Below are positions 1 to 5,686 of a DNA stretch of 11,255 bases, piece by piece. Below the pieces are notes generated by a model. It was not told the DNA's origin, did not search any database, and worked only from the letters and a program-made list of their open reading frames with translations. The translations under genes and the position numbers were made by a program. The first letter of the stretch is position 1; the number at the start of each line of letters is the position of its first letter. The stretch comes from UBA1268 sp002694955 (GTDB lineage: Bacteria > Planctomycetota > Planctomycetia > Pirellulales > UBA1268), in the NCBI GenBank assembly GCA_028066355.1, contig JALCBP010000078.1:1-11255 (forward strand). Direction: 5' to 3'.

Positions 1-44
1 CTCGGCAGTCGCAACCACTGCACTGACTGCCGCCGAGCGGACCA

Positions 45-63
45 TTCTGACCAAAAGTCAGAA
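45..63. repeat. Hairpin next to a candidate minus-strand start codon
   Basis: The perfect 7-base arms TTCTGAC (45-51) and GTCAGAA (57-63) enclose a five-base loop, CAAAA. Read on the minus strand, the hairpin ends exactly at a possible ATG (45-43), so it could be an operator or could occlude a start. A chance repeat is also possible, because no downstream gene can be confirmed inside the window. Confidence 0.35.
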
Positions 64-109
64 ACTCGTTTATCAAGTATCACTACCTGACAAAAGGATT
101 TTAGCAATC

Positions 110-125
110 TCCACAATCCTGTGGA
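110..125 (-). terminator. Weak candidate terminator hairpin after the six-gene unit
   Basis: TCCACA (110-115) and TGTGGA (120-125) form a 6-base stem with a four-base loop, 65 bases past the stop of the TPMT-like gene on the minus strand. A second small inverted repeat, GTTTTG-T-CAAAAC (133-145), lies just before it in the direction of transcription. No strong U tract follows the stem, so the terminator call is tentative. Confidence 0.25.
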
Positions 126-189
126 TATGCCGGTTTTGTCAAAACGTAGTCTGGCTGGTGCGAAACAACACGAAAAGATTGAAAACCTG

Positions 190-816
190 TTAGTCTGCTA
201 GCCGTTTGCTGGTCTTTCGGAGCAGGACAAGGCGTTCACGGCCCTCCCGCTCTGGGTAGCAGGCAGCGGGAGTCATCACTTTTGTGATTGTGAAAATGTT
301 GTTCTTCAGGAAAAGTGATTCCAGTTCTTTTATGGTCGTGCCGTGAGGTGGGCCACTGCTTGGTTGGTCATCGTTAGAACGGGGGTTCAAATAAAAAATA
401 CCCAAGAGTAAACCTTCGGGTTTGAGGCTGGCTGCTACAGCAGATACATACGCATGCCGTTTCTCAGGATCAATTGCACAAAAACAGGTGTGCTCTACCA
501 CCCAGTTAAAAGTTCCCATTAAATCCTCTGGCAGTGCGAACAGGTTGGCTTTTCGATACCCTTCGTTGCCACATGTTTTTTGTTGGCGACACCTTCTTAC
601 AGCTATTTCTGAAATATCAATTCCTAATGGAAAGGACGCTGGCTCGGCACTTGCAATTGCACGGACGTCATGACCAGTGCCACAACCGGGGATGAGAACC
701 GGTCCCGTCATGACTCCACGATTCTGATTGAGCCAAGCTACGAGTGCTGGAGATGCTCGCCCTTTGTCCCACGGGGTGTCGCCTTGCCGATATCGTTCAT
801 TCCAATCAGGTTCCAT
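190..816 (-). CDS. TPMT-family SAM-dependent methyltransferase
   Basis: This encodes a 208-residue cytoplasmic class I methyltransferase of the thiopurine S-methyltransferase type. The N-terminal WNERYRQGDTPWDKG (residues 5-19) is characteristic of the family. SAM-binding motif I, VLIPGCGTGHD, is at 40-50, the acidic-loop strand GIDIS at 65-69, and the family signature VVEHTCFCAIDP at 106-117. Length matches the family (about 200-220). Bacterial relatives methylate sulfur, selenium or tellurium compounds or thiocyanate-like substrates; the real substrate cannot be read from the sequence. The start chosen is ATG at 816, with a weak GGA about 10 bases upstream; an in-frame TTG at 831 would add five residues. 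It is the last gene of the six-gene minus-strand unit, beginning about 50 bases after the SRPBCC gene (35 if TTG is used), and ends with TAA. Confidence 0.88.
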   Translation of the reverse strand: MEPDWNERYRQGDTPWDKGRASPALVAWLNQNRGVMTGPVLIPGCGTGHDVRAIASAEPASFPLGIDISEIAVRRCRQQKTCGNEGYRKANLFALPEDLMGTFNWVVEHTCFCAIDPEKRHAYVSAVAASLKPEGLLLGIFYLNPRSNDDQPSSGPPHGTTIKELESLFLKNNIFTITKVMTPAACYPEREGRERLVLLRKTSKRLAD

Positions 817-865
817 GTGTACTTGATCCAATTTACGTCTCAGGTAGCAAAGACCATGAATATGA

Positions 866-1330
866 CTAGCAAGGCTTTTTTTGCGCCATGATGTGACAAC
901 TTCTCCTCGTGACCCAACGGCGGTAGCAGAACATAAAATAAAGATTTGGGTATGAGAAAAGGAGCCTTGTTACCAAGCCCCAGAATCCCCGTTTATGTTC
1001 GTACTCAATGTGTTCTTTGACTGCTGTACGCATTGTATCGAGTTCGACAAACGTATGAGTATGTTCCCATTTTTTCGCCGGACCACTCTCTTGGACATCG
1101 GTAAAGCCATTTCCGGAGACATGCTTATGAATAGCCGTCCAACGAAGGGGAAGAGGCCCTACCCACAATGTAAATCGTGAAACAGACCCTTCTGCAAGCG
1201 GCTCAACAGAGTGTATCTGCACTATGGTCGGCGGCGGGGTTAACTGCTTAAGAGCAGCGGTTCCATGATGAAACGCCTGAACAACGGACAGTGGCGCGTT
1301 GACTTCAAACGAAAAGTCGAATACTGGCAT
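866..1330 (-). CDS. SRPBCC (START/Bet v1-like) ligand-binding protein
   Basis: This encodes a 154-residue protein resembling the SRPBCC superfamily, small helix-grip proteins that bind hydrophobic ligands or act as cyclases or dehydratases. The opening FDFSFEVNAPLSVVQAFH is the usual first strand and helix. It is followed by LTPPPTIVQIHSVEPLAEGS (30-49), FTLWVGPLPLRW (53-64), GFTDVQESGPAKKWEHTHTF (75-94) and a C-terminal long helix (about 115-143). There is no signal peptide or membrane segment, so it is probably cytoplasmic. The ATG lies four bases after the TAA of the peroxiredoxin gene, which implies tight translational coupling. The ligand is unknown. A run of seven A residues on the coding strand lies six codons before the TAG stop, so the last residues are the part most open to sequencing error. 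Confidence 0.8.
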   Translation of the reverse strand: MPVFDFSFEVNAPLSVVQAFHHGTAALKQLTPPPTIVQIHSVEPLAEGSVSRFTLWVGPLPLRWTAIHKHVSGNGFTDVQESGPAKKWEHTHTFVELDTMRTAVKEHIEYEHKRGFWGLVTRLLFSYPNLYFMFCYRRWVTRRSCHIMAQKKPC

Positions 1331-1334
1331 AAAT

Positions 1335-1892
1335 TTAATTGGCTTTGTTAATTTCGGTGAGAGTTTCTTTTGCCCGCTGCATGTGCTTTGCGGCAGAGAA
1401 TTGACTTGAAAAACTGAGGCGGATTATTCCGTCTTGGTCTATGACATATGTTGTTCGACCAGGCAGAAGTCCGAGGGTGCGGGAAACACCAAATGCTTTT
1501 CTGAGAGTGCCGTCAGGATCACTCGCAAGCAAGAAGGGCAGGGCGTATTTTTCAGCAAAGCTTTTATGGCTTTGTTGTGTATCGCTACTTGCGCCGATAA
1601 TTACAGCATCGAGGGCGGCGAAGTCTGGGTAGGCATCTCTGAAGGAACAGGCCTCGCTTGTACATACAGGTGTATTATCTTTTGGGTAAAAGAAGAGCAC
1701 TACAGATTGTTTCTGTTCAAAATCAGAAAGTTTTGTGGTAGTACCGTCATGTAGATGGAGAACTACGTCTGGAGCTTTAGAGCCTACGGTTGCCGGCATT
1801 TGCATTCCTTCTTTTTGGGCGTTGCTGGAGCATCCTGTCAAACATGCCAATACGATATAGAGACAAGCGAAAGCCTTAGCGTGTTGTGTCAT
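1335..1892 (-). CDS. Lipoprotein-anchored PrxQ/BCP-type peroxiredoxin
   Basis: This encodes a 185-residue thiol peroxidase of the AhpC/TSA superfamily, nearest to PrxQ (bacterioferritin comigratory protein), which reduces H2O2 and organic hydroperoxides. The active-site PxxxTxxC reads YPKDNTPVC, with peroxidatic Cys77. Cys82 in TSEAC, five residues on, is the expected resolving cysteine of the PrxQ class. The later PGRTTYVIDQDG matches the conserved Arg strand. It differs from the usual cytoplasmic BCP (about 150-160 residues) by an N-terminal lipoprotein signal: a hydrophobic stretch 5-18 and lipobox LTGC with Cys21 as the lipidation site, followed by a linker to about residue 36. It should therefore act on the outer face of the cytoplasmic membrane or on the outer membrane. 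Its start overlaps the end of the DUF502 gene by 17 bases. The electron donor is unknown; no thioredoxin-like gene is nearby. Confidence 0.9.
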   Translation of the reverse strand: MTQHAKAFACLYIVLACLTGCSSNAQKEGMQMPATVGSKAPDVVLHLHDGTTTKLSDFEQKQSVVLFFYPKDNTPVCTSEACSFRDAYPDFAALDAVIIGASSDTQQSHKSFAEKYALPFLLASDPDGTLRKAFGVSRTLGLLPGRTTYVIDQDGIIRLSFSSQFSAAKHMQRAKETLTEINKAN

Positions 1893-2556
1893 CTGTAGAT
1901 TTGTGAGTTTCCATGAACTGCCCTGCGGTCGCGCCCATCGACAAATACATGCTCATAAGTCCGTCTATTGACATGCCCGCTGGCACAACGTTTTCGGTAG
2001 GCACAAACATCATAGCGCCACCAAAGGGAACTGGCGCTGTTGGAATAATGACAATAAAATGATCACGATCCAACACCGTGTATCGTTCGGGAGAAACGAG
2101 TAGTGCGAGAACCCGTGACGGTGACTCCTTCCCAAAAGAACAAAACACAGGAGTCATGCCAGCCATAGCATCGTTTTCATTTGGGCCAATCATGTCTATC
2201 ATTTGCCGGCTTGTGCTATATATGCTTCCGACAATTGGGATTCGCTTAAATGCACTTTCGACGGTCTTGCCAATCCACTTTTTTGCTCCCAACTCCACAA
2301 GAAGCCCGACGACGAAAACAACAACGATGACGACCGACCATCCGAGGAAATAAGGAGTGGCGGCATCTTTTCCAACCTTCATTCCGATGGTGGTAAGTTG
2401 CCGGCCGATAAACGTTTCGGGGCCGCAAATGTATTCGAGGTACTCAACGACCCAGACCACGACTGCGACGGTGACAACAACTGGGAGTATTGCTAAGACA
2501 CCAGCGATAAAAAAACCGGTGAGCCGTCGAAGCAATGCGAGCGTCAAACGTATCAT
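1876..2556 (-). CDS. DUF502 family inner-membrane protein
   Basis: This encodes a 226-residue integral membrane protein of the DUF502 family, whose biochemical role is not established. Two strong membrane segments lie at about residues 14-38 (LTGFFIAGVLAILPVVVTVA and on) and 70-90 (FLGWSVVIVVVFVVGLLVEL). After them comes the family hallmark KRIPIVGSIYSTSRQMIDMI (104-123). The rest is a soluble domain with FIVIIPTAPVPFGGAMMFVP (167-186) and a short hydrophilic tail. Length is normal for the family. The ATG at 2556 is supported by TAAGGA eight bases upstream. It follows the symporter gene by 39 bases and its 3' end overlaps the peroxiredoxin start, so all three are probably co-transcribed. I infer an envelope-associated role from the membrane segments only. 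Confidence 0.88.
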   Translation of the reverse strand: MIRLTLALLRRLTGFFIAGVLAILPVVVTVAVVVWVVEYLEYICGPETFIGRQLTTIGMKVGKDAATPYFLGWSVVIVVVFVVGLLVELGAKKWIGKTVESAFKRIPIVGSIYSTSRQMIDMIGPNENDAMAGMTPVFCSFGKESPSRVLALLVSPERYTVLDRDHFIVIIPTAPVPFGGAMMFVPTENVVPAGMSIDGLMSMYLSMGATAGQFMETHKSTDDTTR

Positions 2557-2564
2557 TGTTTTAG

Positions 2565-2570
2565 TCCTTA
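2565..2570 (-). promoter_or_regulatory. Ribosome binding site of the DUF502 gene
   Basis: TAAGGA on the minus strand ends eight bases before the ATG at 2556-2554. It is one of the few clear Shine-Dalgarno sites in the window and fixes the start of the DUF502 protein. Confidence 0.6.
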
Positions 2571-2595
2571 AGTGGTATGTCTTGGTTCCATGATT

Positions 2596-4074
2596 TTATG
2601 CCTGTCTACTTTTCTCGGCATTGGCTCGATGTTCGAGTGCTGCAACAACGGCACAGCCACATGAATCACTCCAGACATTGACGCTTGTGCGACACATGTC
2701 CAGTACTCTGTCCACCGCTAAGATAATGCCTTGCATTTCAATTGGGAGTCCGACTGCTTGGAGTATGACAATCATCATGACAAGCCCGGCGTGAGGAATG
2801 CCTGCTGCTCCAATGCTCGCGAGTAATGCGGTAATCGCAACAATCACTTGTTGTTCAAGAGGCAAGACTGCGCCGTGGTAAAGCTGGCCAATGAAAAGGA
2901 CTGCAACAGCCTCATAAAGTGCTGTGCCATCCATATTAATAGTGGCACCTAATGGAAGGACAAAAGAAGAAACGCGATTATCAACACCTGCTCTGTTTTC
3001 GACGCAGGCCATGGTGAGGGGCAGCGTGCCATTCGACGATGCTGAACTAAAAGCTGTTAAGAGTGCAGGGGAGAGTGCCTTGGCATATGCAATTGGATCA
3101 CGCCGAGCAACAAATTTCAGGATAAGAGGCAGGACAATGAGTGCATGTGTAGCTAGCGCTGCAACGACAGTCAGAAGATACCAGAAGAGTGATTTGAAGA
3201 CGGCGGGCCCTTGTGTAGCTGTTACAAAAAGCATCAAGCACAAAACACCAAGAGGGGCTAGCGCGATGATGGCCATAGTCATTGCCATCATGACTTCGAA
3301 ACCGGCTTCTGCTGCTGTACGAATAGCACCCAGTGTTTTTCCCCCAACGATGACGGCAAAGATTGAGAACGCTAGGGTAAATGAAATGATTGAAAGAAAA
3401 TGTGAGTCTGCGATTGCTGCGATCGGATTCGTGGGGATCATGCGTTCAACCTGCTCGAAGAGCAGGGTGCCAAGAGACTGCCCGCCTGATACGAGTGCCT
3501 CAACCGGCGCTGCTGCATTATCGGTGATACCAGGCCGGAAAATGTTAACTGCTACCAAGCCAATTGTGATTGCGGCGGCACTCGTGCAGACGTAATACAA
3601 GATTGTGCGCAGGAACATGCCGCCAAGGCTCGCGGCGTCACCAAGGCCTGTTATCCCACAGATAAGAGAGGTGATAATGAGAGGGACGGCAACCATTTGA
3701 AGGAGTCTGAGGAATAGATTACCGATATTCTGGGCAGTTTCACCAACTGTCCGGGCGGTGCTTCTACCAAAACGGTGAAACCAGGCAGCAGCCTCTGGGT
3801 GGGTATGACGGAGTTCGTCGATTGTGGCTGAGGCACCTGGGGTTTTTCGTGTTCCATCAACAAGTGCAGTGTGCTCTTCCCCGGAAACTGTTGTCCAACT
3901 AATCGTAATGTGGTTTGGTGAGTCATAGATCCGAAGTGTGCTGAGTGTTGAGGGGAGTTGTTCACTCTGAACAACAGTCGTTCGGGTTCCTCCGTAGATG
4001 TTGAGAGTGACTCCGGCAATAGCACCCAGTGCCATACCGATTGCGATTTGCCAATGGAGAGCGAGTTTAAGCAT
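2596..4074 (-). CDS. Dicarboxylate/amino acid:cation symporter (GltP/DAACS)
   Basis: This encodes a 492-residue secondary transporter of the SLC1/DAACS family, which takes up glutamate, aspartate or C4-dicarboxylates with Na+ or H+. All core elements are present: the HP1 serine-rich tip SSASSNGTLP (343-352), the TM7 cation motif NMDGTA (380-385), the HP2 tip AAGIPHAGLVMM (423-434) and the TM8 binding motif DRVLDMCRTSVN (455-466). Arg462 and Asp459 are the positions that contact the substrate side chain and amino group in GltPh-type structures; keeping Arg favours an acidic substrate. Family members are usually 400-440 residues. The excess lies between TM1 (about 5-26) and TM2 (about 115-138) as a hydrophilic stretch of roughly 80 residues predicted to be extracytoplasmic. 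It starts 19 bases after the flavoprotein stop without a clear ribosome binding site, so it is probably translated from the shared transcript. Confidence 0.93.
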   Translation of the reverse strand: MLKLALHWQIAIGMALGAIAGVTLNIYGGTRTTVVQSEQLPSTLSTLRIYDSPNHITISWTTVSGEEHTALVDGTRKTPGASATIDELRHTHPEAAAWFHRFGRSTARTVGETAQNIGNLFLRLLQMVAVPLIITSLICGITGLGDAASLGGMFLRTILYYVCTSAAAITIGLVAVNIFRPGITDNAAAPVEALVSGGQSLGTLLFEQVERMIPTNPIAAIADSHFLSIISFTLAFSIFAVIVGGKTLGAIRTAAEAGFEVMMAMTMAIIALAPLGVLCLMLFVTATQGPAVFKSLFWYLLTVVAALATHALIVLPLILKFVARRDPIAYAKALSPALLTAFSSASSNGTLPLTMACVENRAGVDNRVSSFVLPLGATINMDGTALYEAVAVLFIGQLYHGAVLPLEQQVIVAITALLASIGAAGIPHAGLVMMIVILQAVGLPIEMQGIILAVDRVLDMCRTSVNVWSDSCGCAVVAALEHRANAEKSRQA

Positions 4075-4093
4075 GGAAATAGTGAATGTTTCT

Positions 4094-4693
4094 TCAGGGC
4101 GCGATAATTGACCAGGTTGCCGGGCTGTGCTTGACGGAAAGAAGAACTCTCTGGTGGCCTGATGCGTGAAGTGTAAGAACGTCTAGTTCTTCGAAGTGGC
4201 AGGCGACAACTACGAAATGGGCGTAGCCTCTGTGATCATTCTCATGAGGAATGGAGGGAGCAGGCGGAAATTGATTCATTGTGGTGCCTGGTGCGTTTTC
4301 TGTTCCATAGCAGGCGCGGCTCGTTGTTCGTGATGACTGCCATGCTTGCTCCGTCCGGCCATCCTGATGGTGGACCGTTGCCGATGCAATGAGACGTATT
4401 TGAACACGTGACGCCGGATCGTACCAATGTACACAGAGCGTCCGGCAATTTTGCAGGTCTTTCAGTTTTGGTGAACGAATGTCTGTATGAAACGCCACTT
4501 CAGGCGTATCGGCATCAAAATGCCTAAGTATTACGGAACGTGACCGTGGTGTTCCATTTGCTGTAATGGTGCTCACGGTTGCTACATGAAAAGCATGTTT
4601 TGCGGACCTTACAGACTCATTAAGTTGAGTGCTGCAAAAGTCCCAAAAGGATGGGGCATCGTATTGGGTGAGATCCCATGCAGAATTTTTCAC
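4094..4693 (-). CDS. PNPOx-like FMN-binding flavoprotein (Alr4036 type)
   Basis: This encodes a 199-residue protein with the pyridoxamine-phosphate-oxidase split-barrel fold that binds FMN. Recognisable elements are FHVATVSTITANGTPRSRSV (35-54), the FMN-contact strand RSRSVILRHFD (50-60), FHTDIRSPKLKDLQ (68-81) and VQIRLIASATV (97-107). Unlike true PdxH, the C-terminus reads GHQRVLLS...WSIIAP and lacks the RLHDR segment that binds pyridoxal phosphate, so a role in vitamin B6 synthesis is unlikely. It fits better with the Alr4036-like or general FMN-reductase branch, whose substrates are mostly unknown. The only sensible start is GTG at 4693; an ATG just upstream is stopped after two codons. 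No clear ribosome binding site is visible. It is the first gene of the six-gene minus-strand unit and lies divergent to the DUF1080 gene. Confidence 0.83.
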   Translation of the reverse strand: MKNSAWDLTQYDAPSFWDFCSTQLNESVRSAKHAFHVATVSTITANGTPRSRSVILRHFDADTPEVAFHTDIRSPKLKDLQNCRTLCVHWYDPASRVQIRLIASATVHHQDGRTEQAWQSSRTTSRACYGTENAPGTTMNQFPPAPSIPHENDHRGYAHFVVVACHFEELDVLTLHASGHQRVLLSVKHSPATWSIIAP

Positions 4694-4816
4694 GATAGGC
4701 TTTATCTCATAATAAAGTAGGAAGCGTTGGTATTCTCTGTGGGGTGGTGCAGGTTTCTTTCAGATGTAGCATACCGCGAGAACATAAAAATAATCGAGAG
4801 TTATAAGGAGGGTTTC
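4694..4816. promoter_or_regulatory. Divergent intergenic region
   Basis: These 123 bases must carry the promoter of the six-gene minus unit and that of the plus-strand DUF1080 gene. An inverted repeat, CTTTAT (4700-4705) and ATAAAG (4712-4717), lies immediately upstream of the flavoprotein GTG and could be an operator or a leader hairpin. The minus strand contains TATTAT as a possible -10 element, but no matching -35 box is seen. The AT-rich stretch at about 4785-4797 may serve the plus-strand gene. No promoter is convincing by eye. Confidence 0.45.
4805..4811 (+). promoter_or_regulatory. Strong ribosome binding site of the DUF1080 gene
   Basis: AAGGAGG, a near-perfect Shine-Dalgarno sequence, sits five bases before the ATG at 4817. 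It settles the start: the reading frame is open further upstream to an ATG at 4727, but the 30 extra residues would precede the signal peptide and have no such site. Confidence 0.85.
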
Positions 4817-5587
4817 ATGGTGGGAATATATGTCAGAATTTTTCTTATCGGCTTGTGCTTGTGGGGGACGCAGCAGGTTCGAGGGAACGATATGTCTATT
4901 GAGTTAATAGCTGAAACGCCCGAACCGTCTGGGATGAGGCCACTTTTTAATGGGAAAGACTTGGCCGGTTGGGCTGGTGATCCACGGCTGTGGAGTGTAC
5001 GGCAGGACGGGGTTATTCATGGAGAAACAACGGCAGAAAATTCGGCAAAAGGAAATACATTTCTTATTTTTACCGGTTCAGGTGACACGCCAGAAGAGTT
5101 TGAAGATTTTGAATTAAGACTCTCCTTTCGGTGTAACGCAACAAATAATTCAGGAATACAGTATCGTTCCGAATGGTTGTCTGGGGGGAGCAATGATTGG
5201 GTGCTTGCGGGATACCAGCATGAAGTGCGTAATGAAATTAAATGGCCCAACGTTTCATCGTTCATTTATGATGAAAAGGGTAAAGGCAAACGGCTCTGTA
5301 ATATTGGTGAGAAGTGTATTCGCGATTCTAAAGGGGAGAAAAAAATTACAAGCCTGCTTATTGATGAGCCCACATTTCAGAAACAATTCAAACTTGATGG
5401 TTGGAATGATGTCGTGATTGTGGCTCAAGGCAATCGTATACGACACTTTTTGAACGGACGTCAGGTGATTGATTTCATCAATTATGATCCAGTAACTGTT
5501 CGAGAAAAAGGTGTCATTGGGCTGCAACTCCACGCAGGGAAACCCATGTGGGTCGAGTTCAAAGACATTCGGCTCAAAGCCAAATAA
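4817..5587 (+). CDS. Secreted DUF1080 / 3-keto-disaccharide hydrolase-like protein
   Basis: This encodes a 256-residue exported protein with one DUF1080 domain, a jelly-roll glucanase-like fold found in great numbers in Planctomycetes and Verrucomicrobia and linked to 3-keto-disaccharide hydrolysis. A signal peptide covers residues 1-23 (hydrophobic 5-18, likely cleavage after VRG). Domain landmarks in order are RPLFNGKDLAGWAG (41-54), WSVRQDGVIHGE (59-70), EDFELRLSFR (96-105), NNSGIQYRSEW (110-120), GYQHEV (132-137), GWNDVVIVAQGNRIRHFLNG (195-214) and GVIGLQLHAGKPMWVEFKDI (232-251). The domain fills the mature protein. Cys161 and Cys167 could form a disulfide after export. The actual glycan substrate is unknown and some members may only bind carbohydrate. 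The gene stands alone on the plus strand between two divergent or convergent neighbours, so it is probably monocistronic. Confidence 0.9.
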   Translation: MVGIYVRIFLIGLCLWGTQQVRGNDMSIELIAETPEPSGMRPLFNGKDLAGWAGDPRLWSVRQDGVIHGETTAENSAKGNTFLIFTGSGDTPEEFEDFELRLSFRCNATNNSGIQYRSEWLSGGSNDWVLAGYQHEVRNEIKWPNVSSFIYDEKGKGKRLCNIGEKCIRDSKGEKKITSLLIDEPTFQKQFKLDGWNDVVIVAQGNRIRHFLNGRQVIDFINYDPVTVREKGVIGLQLHAGKPMWVEFKDIRLKAK

Positions 5588-5625
5588 TTCATCGTTGTGG
5601 GCTGTCCGGTATTCCGAAATGAAAA

Positions 5626-5675
5626 AGAAAGCAGCCCGTCGGCCTTTAAGGAATCGACGGGCTGCTCTTCTTTTA
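5626..5675. terminator. Bidirectional rho-independent terminator
   Basis: Perfect 11-base arms, GCAGCCCGTCG (5631-5641) and CGACGGGCTGC (5655-5665), enclose a 13-base loop. On the plus strand the stem is followed by a T-rich run (5666-5675). On the minus strand it is followed by the complement of an A-rich run (5621-5630). It lies between the convergent ends of the DUF1080 gene (5587) and the ammonium transporter gene (5687) and should stop transcripts from both. Confidence 0.9.
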
Positions 5676-5686
5676 TTGCAGAAGGT

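Larger units (their letters stand above)
1..189. other. Window-edge region downstream of the TPMT-like gene
   Basis: No gene can be assigned with confidence. On the minus strand an ATG at 45-43 opens a frame reading MVRSAAVSAVVATAE that runs off the left edge. It could be the start of a further minus-strand gene, but 15 codons are too few to recognise and no ribosome binding site is clear. On the plus strand a frame stays open from base 2 to a stop at 191-193, but its translation does not look like a protein and its alanine-rich start simply mirrors the opposite strand. Three short inverted repeats lie here and are listed separately or in the findings. Confidence 0.5.

Noticed and set aside
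2..193. Plus-strand open frame entering from the left edge and ending at 191-193
   Set aside because: The translation has no protein-like pattern, and the stop overlaps the end of the TPMT-like gene. Its alanine-rich beginning mirrors the opposite strand.
866..900. Possible frameshift at the A7 run near the end of the SRPBCC gene
   Set aside because: The domain is essentially complete before the run and the protein has normal length, so nothing requires a frameshift.
2924..3595. Plus-strand frame of 223 codons opposite the symporter gene
   Set aside because: It is fully antisense to a well-recognised DAACS gene, is rich in Ala, Ser, Arg and Thr as expected of a mirror frame, and has no ribosome binding site or recognisable domain.
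3651..4025. Minus-strand 124-codon frame inside the symporter gene
   Set aside because: It overlaps the 5' half of the symporter in another frame; only the symporter frame shows family motifs.
4727..4816. Thirty-codon upstream extension of the DUF1080 protein
   Set aside because: The extension would bury the signal peptide, while a near-perfect AAGGAGG site sits just before the ATG at 4817.
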